This document shows, in pieces, positions 36,420 to 45,657 of a stretch of 64,000 bases of DNA. The position numbers were made by a program, and so were the translations under genes. The notes beneath the pieces were generated by a model. The model did not search any database. It was not told the DNA's origin and saw nothing but the letters and a program-made list of their open reading frames with translations. Origin of the DNA: Pseudomonadota bacterium (GTDB lineage: Bacteria; Pseudomonadota; Gammaproteobacteria; Steroidobacterales; SZUA-146); contig JBCCHD010000007.1 in NCBI GenBank assembly GCA_039028935.1, positions 62,001-126,000 of the forward strand, written 5' to 3'. Position 1 is the first letter of the stretch. Every line of letters starts with the position of its first letter.

Positions 36420-36989
36420 CTAGTTAAACAACGCTTTGACGTTAACGTCGGCTTTTTCTTCTTCGGCAAACTCAAGCAAATCCGCTTTTTCGAAGTTGAA
36501 AAAGCGCGCGATAAGCAGGTCCGGAAACTGGTCAACCCGAATGTTGTTGAGATTGACCGAGGCGTTGTACAGCTCGCGACGGTCGGCAATCGACTCTTCC
36601 AATGATGTGATGCGCTTGGCCAGATGCTGAAACGACTCGTTTGCTTTGAGGTCAGGATAGTCTTCTGCCACAGCAAAAAGGCTGCCTAATCCCATGCGCA
36701 GCTGCGTTTCGGCTTTGCCCAGTTCGTCGAGGTTGCCACTTTGCTGGGCTTGCGATACACGGGTCCGCGCTTCCATTACTTGGCGCAGCGTTTCCTGTTC
36801 ATAACCCATATATTCTTTACAGGTATCGACCAGCTTGGGCAATTCGTCGTGGCGTTGTTTGAGCAGCACGTCGATGTTGGCCCAGTTTTTCTTGACGTTC
36901 TCGCGCAGTGCCACCAGGTGGTTATAGAGCACTACGCCGTAGGCAAATATCAGACCAAGAACGGCGAGTGTGATCAAAAAAGAAACCAT
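36420..36989 (-). CDS. lemA: LemA-family membrane protein
   Basis: A 189-residue LemA protein. One N-terminal membrane helix (ITLAVLGLIFAYGVVLYNHL) is followed by the helical domain NVKKNWANIDVLLKQRHDELPKL, FAVAEDYPDLKANESFQHLAKRITSLEESIADRRELYN and VNLNNIRVDQFPDLLIARFF. Family function is unclear. An extended -10 (TGATATAAT) lies about 32-40 bases upstream of the start codon. The downstream GIDE-domain gene is on the same strand, 140 bases away. Confidence 0.93.
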   Translation of the reverse strand: MVSFLITLAVLGLIFAYGVVLYNHLVALRENVKKNWANIDVLLKQRHDELPKLVDTCKEYMGYEQETLRQVMEARTRVSQAQQSGNLDELGKAETQLRMGLGSLFAVAEDYPDLKANESFQHLAKRITSLEESIADRRELYNASVNLNNIRVDQFPDLLIARFFNFEKADLLEFAEEEKADVNVKALFN

Positions 36990-37020
36990 AGTCGGCCCCT
37001 TGTATACTTAGACAGCAATC

Positions 37021-37029
37021 ATTATATCA
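37021..37029 (-). promoter_or_regulatory. Extended -10 promoter element for lemA
   Basis: TGATATAAT on the minus strand (37029-37021) fits an extended -10 (TGnTATAAT), 32 bases upstream of the lemA start. No good -35 was seen, as expected for such promoters. The divergent gor gene starts 31 bases away on the other side. Confidence 0.4.
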
Positions 37030-37059
37030 TTGCCACCCATCTTAAAAGGGACCTGTTTC

Positions 37060-38406
37060 ATGTCTTATGAATTCGATCTGATCGCCATCGGCGGAGGGAG
37101 CGGCGGCTTAGCGGCGGCTCAGCGGGCGGCGTTACACGGCGCCAAAGCGTGCGTCATTGAATCGGGGCCGCTGGGTGGCACCTGTGTCAACGTGGGGTGT
37201 GTGCCCAAAAAGGTGATGTGGTATGCCGCGCATGTTGCGCATGCCGTGCATGACGCCAACGGCTATGGCGTGCTGGCAGCGCAAACCGGTATGGACTGGG
37301 AAGGGCTTGTGACGCGGCGGGACGCCTACGTTAAGCGGCTCAACGGTATCTACGAGCGCAATTTGGCCAATAAAGACGTGGAGTATGTGGTGGGCAGCGC
37401 GGCATTTGAGGATGCCCATTCGGTACGTGTAGGCGATCGACGCCTCACCGCGAAGCACATCATCATTGCGACGGGCGGTTTTCCTACCCGGCCCGATATC
37501 CCGGGCGGTGACCTTGGCATTACGTCTGATGGGTTTTTTGAACTGACGCATCAACCCAGAAAAGTCGCCGTAGTGGGAAGTGGCTATATTGCAGTCGAAC
37601 TGGGCGGAATGCTCAACGCATTGGGCAGCGAGGTGCATCATTTTGTGCGCAAGGAGTCGGTGCTGCGGGGGTTCGATCCGATTCTTAAGGACACACTGAT
37701 GGAAACGATGGCGGCGCAAGGTGTGTCGTTCTACACGAATACGGCGCCAACAGCGGTCGCCAAGCAAGGCGGCGCGTACACGCTCACCACCAACACCGGA
37801 GACCAGCACGAGGGTTTTGACGAGGTGCTGTGGGCCATCGGTCGGACCCCCAATACGGCGACACTCAATCTGGATGCAGCGGGCGTCGAGCATGACCGTC
37901 GAGGCTTTGTGCCGACCGATCGATATCAAAATACCAATGTCGAGAACATTTATGCGATCGGCGATGTGGCGGGTACTGTAGCGCTTACCCCGGTTGCCAT
38001 CGCCGCAGGTCGACGATTGTCCGACCGCTTATTTGGCGGCATGAGCGACCGCTATCTGGATTACAGCGATATCGCCACTGTGGTGTTCTCTCATCCTGTG
38101 ATGGGCACCGTCGGGCTGACTGAACCTGAGGCGCGTGAGCAGTTTGGCGACGACATCGAGGTATTTACCTCGCGATTCACGCCGATGTACTACCAGCTGA
38201 CCGAGCGAAAACTGCCCGCCGCCATGAAGCTCATCACGCAGGGTAAAACACGCAAAGTCATCGGTTGTCACGTGATTGGTGACGGCGCCGACGAAATGAT
38301 GCAAGGCTTCGCCGTCGCGGTAAAAATGGGCGCAACGAAAGACGACTTTGATAACACCGTCGCCATTCACCCCACGAGTGCCGAAGAGTTTGTGACCATG
38401 CCGTAG
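37060..38406 (+). CDS. gor: Glutathione-disulfide reductase
   Basis: Reduces glutathione disulfide with NADPH in the cytoplasm; a FAD-dependent homodimer. FAD fingerprint [13 protein letters not shown], redox disulfide [13 protein letters not shown] (C42 and C47), and a second Rossmann motif [11 protein letters not shown] followed by FVRKESVLR, whose two Arg residues favour NADPH. The C-terminus [12 protein letters not shown] carries the catalytic His-Pro-Thr-x2-Glu. The start ATG at 37060 has AAAGGGA upstream, so the ATG at 37030 is not used. The 448-residue length matches the family. Confidence 0.95.
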   Translation: MSYEFDLIAIGGGSGGLAAAQRAALHGAKACVIESGPLGGTCVNVGCVPKKVMWYAAHVAHAVHDANGYGVLAAQTGMDWEGLVTRRDAYVKRLNGIYERNLANKDVEYVVGSAAFEDAHSVRVGDRRLTAKHIIIATGGFPTRPDIPGGDLGITSDGFFELTHQPRKVAVVGSGYIAVELGGMLNALGSEVHHFVRKESVLRGFDPILKDTLMETMAAQGVSFYTNTAPTAVAKQGGAYTLTTNTGDQHEGFDEVLWAIGRTPNTATLNLDAAGVEHDRRGFVPTDRYQNTNVENIYAIGDVAGTVALTPVAIAAGRRLSDRLFGGMSDRYLDYSDIATVVFSHPVMGTVGLTEPEAREQFGDDIEVFTSRFTPMYYQLTERKLPAAMKLITQGKTRKVIGCHVIGDGADEMMQGFAVAVKMGATKDDFDNTVAIHPTSAEEFVTMP

Positions 38407-38418
38407 TGGTGTTGATGC

Positions 38419-38892
38419 GTGTATCACCTTGCTCAGCTCAACATCGCACAACTTGTCGCGCCACTGGATTCGCTTCAGCTCAAGGGGTTTGTCGATCAGC
38501 TGGAGGGCATCAATGCTCTGGCCGATAACGCGCCCGGTTTTGTGTGGCGTCTGCAGACTGAAGAAGGCGACGCGACCGGCATTGACGCGTTCGGCGACGA
38601 CATCATTGTCAATCTCTCCGTGTGGGAAAACGCGGAGGCACTTCGAGCATTTGTCTATGGTGTCGCACATCGAGATGTCATGCGGGGCCGCAGGCAGTGG
38701 TTTAAGAAAATGGAGGCGGCCCATTTGGTGATGTGGTGGATAAAAAAGGGCGATCTGCCGACGGTCGAGGACGCTCGGGACAGGCTTGATCATCTGCGCG
38801 CCCAAGGTCATAGCGCTCGCGCATTCGATTTTCGGCATCTCTATCCGATCGCCCAGCCGTGCGGTCGACCAACGCCTAAAAGAACTGACTGA
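38419..38892 (+). CDS. DUF3291 protein
   Basis: A 157-residue protein of the DUF3291 family, small and probably an alpha/beta barrel-like fold of unknown role. Conserved: YHLAQLNIAQLVAPLDS, PGFVWRLQTEEGDATGIDAFGDDIIVNLSVWEN, FVYGVAHRDVMRGRRQWFKKMEAAHLVMWWIKKGDLPTVEDARDRLDHLRAQG. The start is a GTG, as no in-frame ATG precedes the conserved N-terminus. The stop overlaps the start of the carbonic anhydrase gene. Confidence 0.9.
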   Translation: MYHLAQLNIAQLVAPLDSLQLKGFVDQLEGINALADNAPGFVWRLQTEEGDATGIDAFGDDIIVNLSVWENAEALRAFVYGVAHRDVMRGRRQWFKKMEAAHLVMWWIKKGDLPTVEDARDRLDHLRAQGHSARAFDFRHLYPIAQPCGRPTPKRTD

Positions 38893-39443
38893 TGACCGAC
38901 AATACTCACATTCGACGCTTTCTCGACTACACGCCCATGCTAGGGCAACGTGTTTTTGTCGATTCGTCAGCGGTGGTGATCGGTCAGGTAACACTGCACG
39001 ACGACGTGTCGATCTGGCCGCTTGTCGTCGCACGAGGCGACGTCAATTTCATCAGTATCGGGGCGCGCAGTAATATCCAAGATGGTAGCGTGCTTCATGT
39101 GGCTTCACGTCGCCCGGATTTGCCCGAGGGTTATCCGCTCATCATCGGTGAGGATGTCGTGGTCGGTCACAAGGTAATGCTGCATGGTTGTCGCATTGGC
39201 GATCGGTGTCTGATCGGTATGGACGCGATGGTGATGGATGGGGCGGTAGTTGAGTCGGAGGTGCTCGTGGCAGCGGGTTCGCTGGTGGCCCCCGGCAAAG
39301 TGCTGGAGAGTGGGTTTTTGTATCAGGGACGACCGGCACGGCGGGTGCGGGCGCTAACCGACAATGAGCACAAGCGGCTGCACTCGGGCGCGGCCCACTA
39401 CGTGGAGCTCAAAAACGCCTATTTGGCTGATGAAAACTCGTAA
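38892..39443 (+). CDS. Gamma-class carbonic anhydrase family protein (YrdA-like)
   Basis: A left-handed beta-helix (hexapeptide repeat) protein of 183 residues. The repeats carry metal-ligand positions: GARSNIQDGSVLHV, VVVGHKVMLHGCRIG and DRCLIGMDAMVMDGAVV, consistent with the three His ligands of the YrdA/CaiE/gamma-CA group. The C-terminal helix includes HSGAAHYVELKNAYL. The ATG overlaps the DUF3291 stop (ATGA), so the two are translationally coupled. Confidence 0.9.
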   Translation: MTDNTHIRRFLDYTPMLGQRVFVDSSAVVIGQVTLHDDVSIWPLVVARGDVNFISIGARSNIQDGSVLHVASRRPDLPEGYPLIIGEDVVVGHKVMLHGCRIGDRCLIGMDAMVMDGAVVESEVLVAAGSLVAPGKVLESGFLYQGRPARRVRALTDNEHKRLHSGAAHYVELKNAYLADENS

Positions 39444-39570
39444 ACGATTGAAAAGACTGGGCTAGTGGCCTTAAGCTGCGCGACGATTTGCGGTATCTTG
39501 AGCGTGGTTTAACCCCTTTTTCAGGTGCTGGTCGTTTCTACACGCATACCGATCAACTCCGGAGTTCTTC

Positions 39571-41115
39571 ATGATACCCACTTATCAGTCAGATTTATTC
39601 TCTCGCCGCCGCATCGCGTTCCCGCGTTCGCGAGCGGGTGGCATCCTGAGCCTGCGGCAAAAACTGGCCGACGCACGCTTCAGCACCCTGGCTGTGTTGT
39701 TATTGACGGCCGGTTGCATTGCAGAGGCCCCCTCTTTGAAAGCAGAAGAAATACGCACCACGTTGGATGACCAGCAATCCGTTGCGGTCACTATCTATAA
39801 TGAAAATTTGGCGCTCGTAAAAGACGCACGGCAGGTCACGCTCGACAGTGGTGTGAATCAGCTGGCCTATCGTGGCGTGAGCGCCCGTATGCGTCCCGAA
39901 ACCGCCCTCATCCGCAGTCTGACCAAAACCGGGAGTGTTCAGGTCATTGAGCAAAACTTCGATTTCGACTTGCTCACCCCGCAAACGCTGCTTGAGAAGT
40001 ACACGGGCAAAACGGTGCAGATTGCGACCATGAACCCGGCTACCGGCAAGGAGACCATTGAAGATGCAACCGTGCTCAGCACGAACGGGGGTACAGTCGT
40101 GCGCATCGGGGATCGAATAGAGGTTAATCCCACTGGCCGATTTATTTTCAGCGATGTGCCCGCCAATTTGCGCGACGAACCCACGCTGTCGATCATGATG
40201 AACAACAGTGGCGCGAAGTCTCAAGATCTTGAGCTTAGCTATCTGACCGGCGGCTTGTCGTGGAAGGCCGACTATGTGGCTGAAATTAGCGACGACGATC
40301 GCGAGCTCGACCTGATGGGGTGGGTCACACTTAACAACCAAAGTGGCGCGACGTACAACAATGCAACGATGCAGTTAGTCGCCGGCGATGTGAACCAAGT
40401 ACAGCCGGAGAACATGGCGCGCATGATGAAGTCGCGCTCTATGATGGCCGAATCCGTGGCCGCCGATGCGAGCATGGCTGAAGAAAGTCTGTTCGAATAC
40501 CACCTGTATACCCTCGGGCGACCTACGACGATAAAAGACAAGCAAACCAAACAGGTCTCTTTGCTGACGGCAGCCGATGTCGGCGTTAAAAAAGAACTGG
40601 TGTTGCAAGGGAGTAATTACTACTACAGCTCGAGCTATGGCGACATTGGCCAAAAAATGAAGTTTGGTGTGTTCGTGCAGTTTGACAATGAAAAGAGCGA
40701 AGGACTGGGCGTGCCGCTACCCAAAGGCGTGGTGCGTGTCTACAAGAAAGACTCGAAAGGCAATGCGCAGTTTGTGGGCGAAGACCGCATCGATCACACA
40801 CCCAACAAAGAGCGCGTGCGACTCAAGCTGGGTGACGCCTTCGATGTTACAGCGAACAAAAAACAAACCGATTTCAAGGTGCGAGAGCGTGTGATGAAGC
40901 GCAACGTGTTCGACTCCAGTTTTGACATTGAAGTGAAAAACGCCAAGAAAGAAGCGGTGGAAGTGGTGATTCGCGAACCGATTCCGGGTGACTGGGAAAT
41001 GTTATCGGAAAGCGAAACACATAAGAAAGTAGCCGCTGGCACGGCGGAGTGGCGCATCCGAGTGCCGGCCGAGGGGTCCAAAACCCTCACCTACACGGTG
41101 CGGGTGAAATACTGA
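39571..41115 (+). CDS. DUF4139-containing exported protein
   Basis: A 514-residue protein with an N-terminal hydrophobic segment FSTLAVLLLTAGC, a likely lipobox following an unusually long n-region, and a body of the DUF4139 family: VAVTIYNENLALVKDARQVTL, LSYLTGGLSWKADYVAEI, GWVTLNNQSGATYNNATMQLVAGDV, and KRNVFDSSFDIEVKNAKKEAVEVVIREPIPGDWEM. Role unknown. The ATG at 39571 has GGAG upstream. Single gene between coupled units. Confidence 0.85.
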   Translation: MIPTYQSDLFSRRRIAFPRSRAGGILSLRQKLADARFSTLAVLLLTAGCIAEAPSLKAEEIRTTLDDQQSVAVTIYNENLALVKDARQVTLDSGVNQLAYRGVSARMRPETALIRSLTKTGSVQVIEQNFDFDLLTPQTLLEKYTGKTVQIATMNPATGKETIEDATVLSTNGGTVVRIGDRIEVNPTGRFIFSDVPANLRDEPTLSIMMNNSGAKSQDLELSYLTGGLSWKADYVAEISDDDRELDLMGWVTLNNQSGATYNNATMQLVAGDVNQVQPENMARMMKSRSMMAESVAADASMAEESLFEYHLYTLGRPTTIKDKQTKQVSLLTAADVGVKKELVLQGSNYYYSSSYGDIGQKMKFGVFVQFDNEKSEGLGVPLPKGVVRVYKKDSKGNAQFVGEDRIDHTPNKERVRLKLGDAFDVTANKKQTDFKVRERVMKRNVFDSSFDIEVKNAKKEAVEVVIREPIPGDWEMLSESETHKKVAAGTAEWRIRVPAEGSKTLTYTVRVKY

Positions 41116-41232
41116 CTTGTAGCGCTTAATCGCGACGTCCGTGTTCGCTGTGGAGCCGTCCTGGCCAGCAGCGGATGCGTCGGCGTCGCGAGCGCGCGTC
41201 AGGCGGTGATGATCGGACAGTATCGCGACGCC

Positions 41233-41514
41233 CTATTCTACGACCTCAACACCCCGCCAAAACGCCACGCGATCTTTGATGTTGCTCGCCGCTTTTTTGG
41301 GCTTCGCGTAGTAGAACGCGGCGTCTGCATTTTCTTTTTCCGCCACGACTACGTTGTAATAATTGGCCGTGCCTTTCCAAAAACACGTGCTGGTTGTGGT
41401 GCTGTCAGTAAAGTACGCTCGATTGAGCGACGCCTCCGGAAAATAGTGATTCCGCTCCACGACCACTGTGTCGTCCGACTCAGCGAGTACCACACCGTTC
41501 CATATTGCTTTCAT
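41233..41514 (-). CDS. DUF427 protein
   Basis: A 93-residue protein of the DUF427 family: MKAIWNGVVLAESDDTVVVERNHYFPEASL, CFWKGTANYYNVVV and AFYYAKPKKAASNIKDRVAFW. It forms a small cytosolic beta fold of unknown function. It lies alone, with a short inverted repeat just upstream of its start. Confidence 0.94.
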   Translation of the reverse strand: MKAIWNGVVLAESDDTVVVERNHYFPEASLNRAYFTDSTTTSTCFWKGTANYYNVVVAEKENADAAFYYAKPKKAASNIKDRVAFWRGVEVVE

Positions 41515-41531
41515 CTCAATTCCTCTTTCCC

Positions 41532-41547
41532 GCGGATGCGTATCCGC
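41532..41547. promoter_or_regulatory. Short inverted repeat GCGGAT-GCGT-ATCCGC
   Basis: A perfect 6-bp stem around a 4-base loop, 18 bases upstream of the DUF427 start and 31 bases after the YbbP stop on the same strand. No T run follows, so an operator or weak hairpin is possible. Confidence 0.25.
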
Positions 41548-41577
41548 TCAATGGCTTGACCCCCGCCAACCTCCGCG

Positions 41578-44142
41578 TCAACGCAATACGGTGACGGGGG
41601 GAGTGTCGATCGCACTTTTCGTCGCGGCAATGCCGCTTACGCCAACGATTGCGGCGCCGGCAGTAGCGCCGACCAGCCACAGCCACGGATTGATCGACCA
41701 GGGCATGTTAAACAGCTGCGTCGCCGCCAGCGCGCCGACAATGGTGGCCCCAAGTGCTGCGAACAAACCGCTCGCGAGGCCAAGCAGGGTGAACTCGGCG
41801 GCTAGACCCATAAAAACCGTGCGCCGTTTGGCGCCGAACGTACGGAGCAGCGCACTTTCGTAGCGGCGCTCGTCCAGCGTGGATTGAACCGCGGCAAATA
41901 AGACAACCACGCCAGCGAGCAGCGTGAACAGAAAGACGACCTGCACCGCGAGTACCGCCTTGTCGATAATGCGGCGAACTTGATCGAGAGTGGCTTCAAT
42001 GTCGATGACCGAAATGCCAGGATAGGCGCGCACCAGCTTTAGCAGGGCTGAGCGCTGATCGTCTTCAACATTAAAACTGGTGATAAAAGTTTGCGGTGCA
42101 TCGGCCAGCGCGGCGGGCGTGAACACCATAAAAAAATTGGGCTCAAACGACTCCCATCGCACTTCTCGATGGGAGGTGACAGTCGCTTCGATCTCATTAC
42201 CGGCCACGTTAATGGTGATTACGCTGCCCAACGGGAGCGCCATGGATTGGGCGGCATCGATCTCCACTGACACCTGGTTTTGATCGGGGCTGGATGTGGC
42301 CGACCCGTTGCGGTGGTGTGGAGCGTTGGGCGTGGCTGACACGTCGTCGCGTTCGTCCAAGTAGTCGCCATCGATCGTGCCCCACCACTCGCCGGCCACA
42401 ACGGTGTTCGAGGCAGGCAGTTGATTGCCGTAAGTCAAGTTGGCATCGCGGTTGGCGAGCCGTCGACCGCGGGGGTCGGCGTACACACGCTGCGTTACCT
42501 CGACGCCATCGACATGGGTCATGCGCGCGCGCACCAGCGGCACCAACTCCGGTTGCCCCAATCCCTCTGTATCCATCAGCGACATCAGTCCGTCGACTTC
42601 GCCGGGTTGAATATTGATGATGAATTGATTCGATGCGGTGGCGTCCAGCGTCGCGCGCCAACCCAGCAGCAAATCGTTACGCACAATCGTCAGAACGAGC
42701 AACACCATCAGCCCCAGACCGAAGGCCACTATCTGCACCGCACTGTCGGAGCCGCGACGCGCGATGTTGGCCAGCCCATAGCGCCACGCCACACCCACGC
42801 GGTTGCTGCGCTTGGACAGCAGCGCAACCAACAAACGCCCGACGCCAAACAATACCGCGCCGGTTACCGCGGTACCGCCGAGAATAACAACCAGCAGCGG
42901 TAAATCGCGCACCGACCAATAGACCAACCCACCCAGTGCCAGAATGGCCAGGCCGTACGTCAGCCAGGCGCTGGTCGGGGGCGGCAACAGGTCTTTGCGC
43001 AGAACGCGCGCGGGCGGCGTGTCGCCCAGATGCATCACCGCGGGCAACGCGAACCCCGTAAGCAAAATAAGCACCGTGCCGATGCCCAACACAAACGGTT
43101 TGAATGAGGCGGGCGGTAGGTCGTCTTGCAGCAAGTCAGCCAGAATAGTTGTCAGTAAGCGCTCGGCACCGTAACCCAACGCCGCGCCGATAAAACTGGC
43201 GATCAACCCGATCACCACCAACTGCGACAGCGCGCTGAGTAACACAAAGCGCTGTGAGGCGCCCACCGTCTTCATCAGCGCGGCGGTATCGAGGCGACGT
43301 TGGGCATAGCGGCGCGCCGACATGGCCACGGCAACCGCCGCCAACAGCAGACTGATCAGCGACGCGAGCCCCAGAAACCGACCGGCCCGGTCAATGGCGT
43401 TATTGAGCTGATTGCCCGCATCGCCCTGACTTTGAAGACGCACTCCTTCCAGGTCGAGCGCCTGGATATCGCCGATAAAGCGCTCGACTTGAGCGGGTTG
43501 ACCTGCCATCAGGCCAAAATGTTGAACGCGCGAGCCTTCCTGCACCAGCTGGGTGGAGGGCACGTCGTCGATATTCATAATGAGCGTCGCGGACAGTCCT
43601 GAAAACCCAGGGTTTTGATCCGGACGGAAGCTGAGCACCGCACCGATGGTGAACGTGCGAGCGCCAATCTCAACTTGCTCACCCGGTGCGGCGCCGAGGC
43701 GCGCGAGCAAGGCGGTATCAAACCACACGACCCCAGGTTCGGGCATCGATTCAACACGCTCCCCCGGTGCGCCGATGCTCGGCGCGATGCGCACCTCTCC
43801 TCTGAGCGGATAGTCACTGCTCACCGCCTGAATGGTTGCGAGCACACTTTCGTCGTCGCGAAACACAACGGATGGAAAATTGAGGATTCGAGCGGTGCGC
43901 AAATCGAGTCCGCGCGCGGTGGCAAACACAATCGGGGGTAACGGCTGTGCCGAACGCAAACGCACATCCGCCGCTAACACTTCCGACGCTTGGCGCTGCA
44001 CGGCCTGGTTGATGCGGTCGGTGAGAAAACCGATGGCTGTGACGGTTCCCGCCGCCACAATGAGGGCCGCGAGCAATACCGCGAGTTCACCCGCCCGTGC
44101 GTCACGCCAGAGCGAGCGGAGGCCAAACCGAATGGCGCGCAT
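41578..44142 (-). CDS. ybbP: ABC transporter permease (YbbP-like, FtsX/MacB fold)
   Basis: A large permease of 854 residues with the FtsX/MacB-like architecture of YbbP: a membrane helix at the N-terminus, a long periplasmic region (about 50-250), clusters of helices (about 255-495), a second extracytoplasmic region and a last helix set ending around SALLRTFGAKRRTVFMG. The FtsX-like segment VVLFAAVQSTLDERRYESALLRT is typical. It partners with the ATPase encoded directly upstream. In E. coli ybbA-ybbP lies next to tesA, as here. The substrate is unknown. Confidence 0.9.
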   Translation of the reverse strand: MRAIRFGLRSLWRDARAGELAVLLAALIVAAGTVTAIGFLTDRINQAVQRQASEVLAADVRLRSAQPLPPIVFATARGLDLRTARILNFPSVVFRDDESVLATIQAVSSDYPLRGEVRIAPSIGAPGERVESMPEPGVVWFDTALLARLGAAPGEQVEIGARTFTIGAVLSFRPDQNPGFSGLSATLIMNIDDVPSTQLVQEGSRVQHFGLMAGQPAQVERFIGDIQALDLEGVRLQSQGDAGNQLNNAIDRAGRFLGLASLISLLLAAVAVAMSARRYAQRRLDTAALMKTVGASQRFVLLSALSQLVVIGLIASFIGAALGYGAERLLTTILADLLQDDLPPASFKPFVLGIGTVLILLTGFALPAVMHLGDTPPARVLRKDLLPPPTSAWLTYGLAILALGGLVYWSVRDLPLLVVILGGTAVTGAVLFGVGRLLVALLSKRSNRVGVAWRYGLANIARRGSDSAVQIVAFGLGLMVLLVLTIVRNDLLLGWRATLDATASNQFIINIQPGEVDGLMSLMDTEGLGQPELVPLVRARMTHVDGVEVTQRVYADPRGRRLANRDANLTYGNQLPASNTVVAGEWWGTIDGDYLDERDDVSATPNAPHHRNGSATSSPDQNQVSVEIDAAQSMALPLGSVITINVAGNEIEATVTSHREVRWESFEPNFFMVFTPAALADAPQTFITSFNVEDDQRSALLKLVRAYPGISVIDIEATLDQVRRIIDKAVLAVQVVFLFTLLAGVVVLFAAVQSTLDERRYESALLRTFGAKRRTVFMGLAAEFTLLGLASGLFAALGATIVGALAATQLFNMPWSINPWLWLVGATAGAAIVGVSGIAATKSAIDTPPVTVLR

Positions 44143-44166
44143 TAGAGGTTGGCTCCCGATAGGGCG

Positions 44167-44853
44167 CTACGCATCGTTGACCAGTTGTCCGGCGGCAAGC
44201 CGCAATGTGCGATCGCATCGGGCCGCCAGTGTTTCATCGTGCGTGACGAGCACCAGCGTGGTTTGCTGCTGATCGTTAAGTGCGAACAACAGATCGACGA
44301 TCGTATCGCCCGTCGCGCTGTCGAGATTACCGGTGGGCTCATCGGCAAACAGCACGCTGGGTTTGCCCGCAAACGCTCGAGCGATTGCCACGCGCTGTTT
44401 TTCGCCGCCGGAGAGTTGATTGGGATAGTGTCCGGTTCGGGCACCCAGTCCCACCGATTCGAGTATCTCCAGCGCGCGGCGCTTGGGGTTATGGGTGTCC
44501 CCGAGCTCGAGCGGCAGCATCACGTTTTCCAACGCGGTGAGTGAGGGCACAAGATGAAACGACTGAAACACAAAGCCAACGCGATTGGCTCGAAGTGCTG
44601 CACGTCCGTCTTCATCCAGTGCACCGAGCTCGGTGCCGTCGAGACTGATTGAACCGCGGCTGGCGGTGTCGAGCCCCGCCAAAAGTGCCAGCAGTGTGGA
44701 TTTGCCTGCGCCGGACGGTCCACAAATTGCCACAGTTTGACCCGGGTCAATACGGAAACTCACGTCGTCGAGAATGGTCAGAGATCCCTCGGGACTGGTA
44801 ACCTGTTTAGTCAGCGATTGCGCGTCAAGTGCCGGAGGTTGGTGATTGCTCAT
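44167..44853 (-). CDS. ybbA: ABC transporter ATPase (YbbA-like)
   Basis: A 228-residue nucleotide-binding subunit of the MacB/LolD-type exporter group. Walker A GPSGAGKST, Q-loop FVFQSFHLVPSLTALENV, signature LSGGEKQRVAIARA, Walker B VLFADEPTGNLD, and H-loop LVTHD. The ATG at 44853 shares bases with the tesA start on the opposite strand; a longer frame to 44922 would run inside tesA. The gap to the permease is 24 bases, so the two are translated from one message. Confidence 0.93.
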   Translation of the reverse strand: MSNHQPPALDAQSLTKQVTSPEGSLTILDDVSFRIDPGQTVAICGPSGAGKSTLLALLAGLDTASRGSISLDGTELGALDEDGRAALRANRVGFVFQSFHLVPSLTALENVMLPLELGDTHNPKRRALEILESVGLGARTGHYPNQLSGGEKQRVAIARAFAGKPSVLFADEPTGNLDSATGDTIVDLLFALNDQQQTTLVLVTHDETLAARCDRTLRLAAGQLVNDA

Positions 44854-45496
44854 GAAGAAAATCTGGATAGCTGTGTGGTGGATGGTGTTGGTGGCGTTTC
44901 CAGCGGCCGCATGTGAACACACGAACGATGAAAAACCGGTGATTCTGGTGGTTGGCGACAGCTTGAGCTCGGCCCTTGGCCTCGATCTGAATCAAGGTTG
45001 GGTGGCCTTACTCGAGCAGCGTCTTGCCCAACAGAGTATGGACTATCGAGTGATGAACGCCAGTATTTCTGGCGACACCACATCCGGTGGCTTATCAAGG
45101 CTCAAAAACGCCCTGCCCGAGCTTAACCCAACGCTCGTTGTCATCGAACTGGGTGGCAATGACGGGCTGCGCGGCTTGTCGCTCAAATCGATGAAACAGA
45201 ATCTCACCGACATGATTCGCTTGGCGTCAGAGCAGGGTGCCCATACCGCACTGCTTGGCATGCGCATTCCAAGTAATTATGGACCGCGCTATACCCAAAG
45301 GTTCCACGCCATTTACGCTGAGCTCGCCGAGGAGCATGACTTGCCCTACGTGCCGTTTTTCATGGAGGGGGTTGCGCTTGATCAGACGCTCATGCAGAGC
45401 GACGGCATTCACCCGAATGCAAGTGCACAACCGGTGCTGCTCGACACCGCCTGGCCGGCCATTGAGCAGGGCCTGAAGGAAGCCTGCGCGCGGTAG
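44852..45496 (+). CDS. tesA: Arylesterase/acyl-CoA thioesterase I (SGNH family)
   Basis: A periplasmic SGNH esterase like TesA/lysophospholipase L1. Signal peptide KKIWIAVWWMVLVAFPAAAC, then the GDSLS block (nucleophile S37), GGND and DGIHPN (Asp/His). The C at position 21 may instead form a lipoprotein end. The ATG at 44852 overlaps the divergent ybbA start in CATG. A TTG at 44846 lies at better spacing to GGAGG and is an alternative start. The divergent tesA/ybbA arrangement matches E. coli. Confidence 0.92.
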   Translation: MKKIWIAVWWMVLVAFPAAACEHTNDEKPVILVVGDSLSSALGLDLNQGWVALLEQRLAQQSMDYRVMNASISGDTTSGGLSRLKNALPELNPTLVVIELGGNDGLRGLSLKSMKQNLTDMIRLASEQGAHTALLGMRIPSNYGPRYTQRFHAIYAELAEEHDLPYVPFFMEGVALDQTLMQSDGIHPNASAQPVLLDTAWPAIEQGLKEACAR

Positions 45497-45657
45497 CACT
45501 TCCACGCCCACGCCATCAATCGCCTTAATTGTTGAGCGCGGGTGTTCAGCGTCTTCGTGACGGCGACGGGTGGTCGAGTGCGTTTTAGCGCAGGCCAGTA
45601 CGCGCTTTGCGGCCGAGCGTTGGTGATTCACTGCCGCGCCCGATTGGATGTTGGGCG

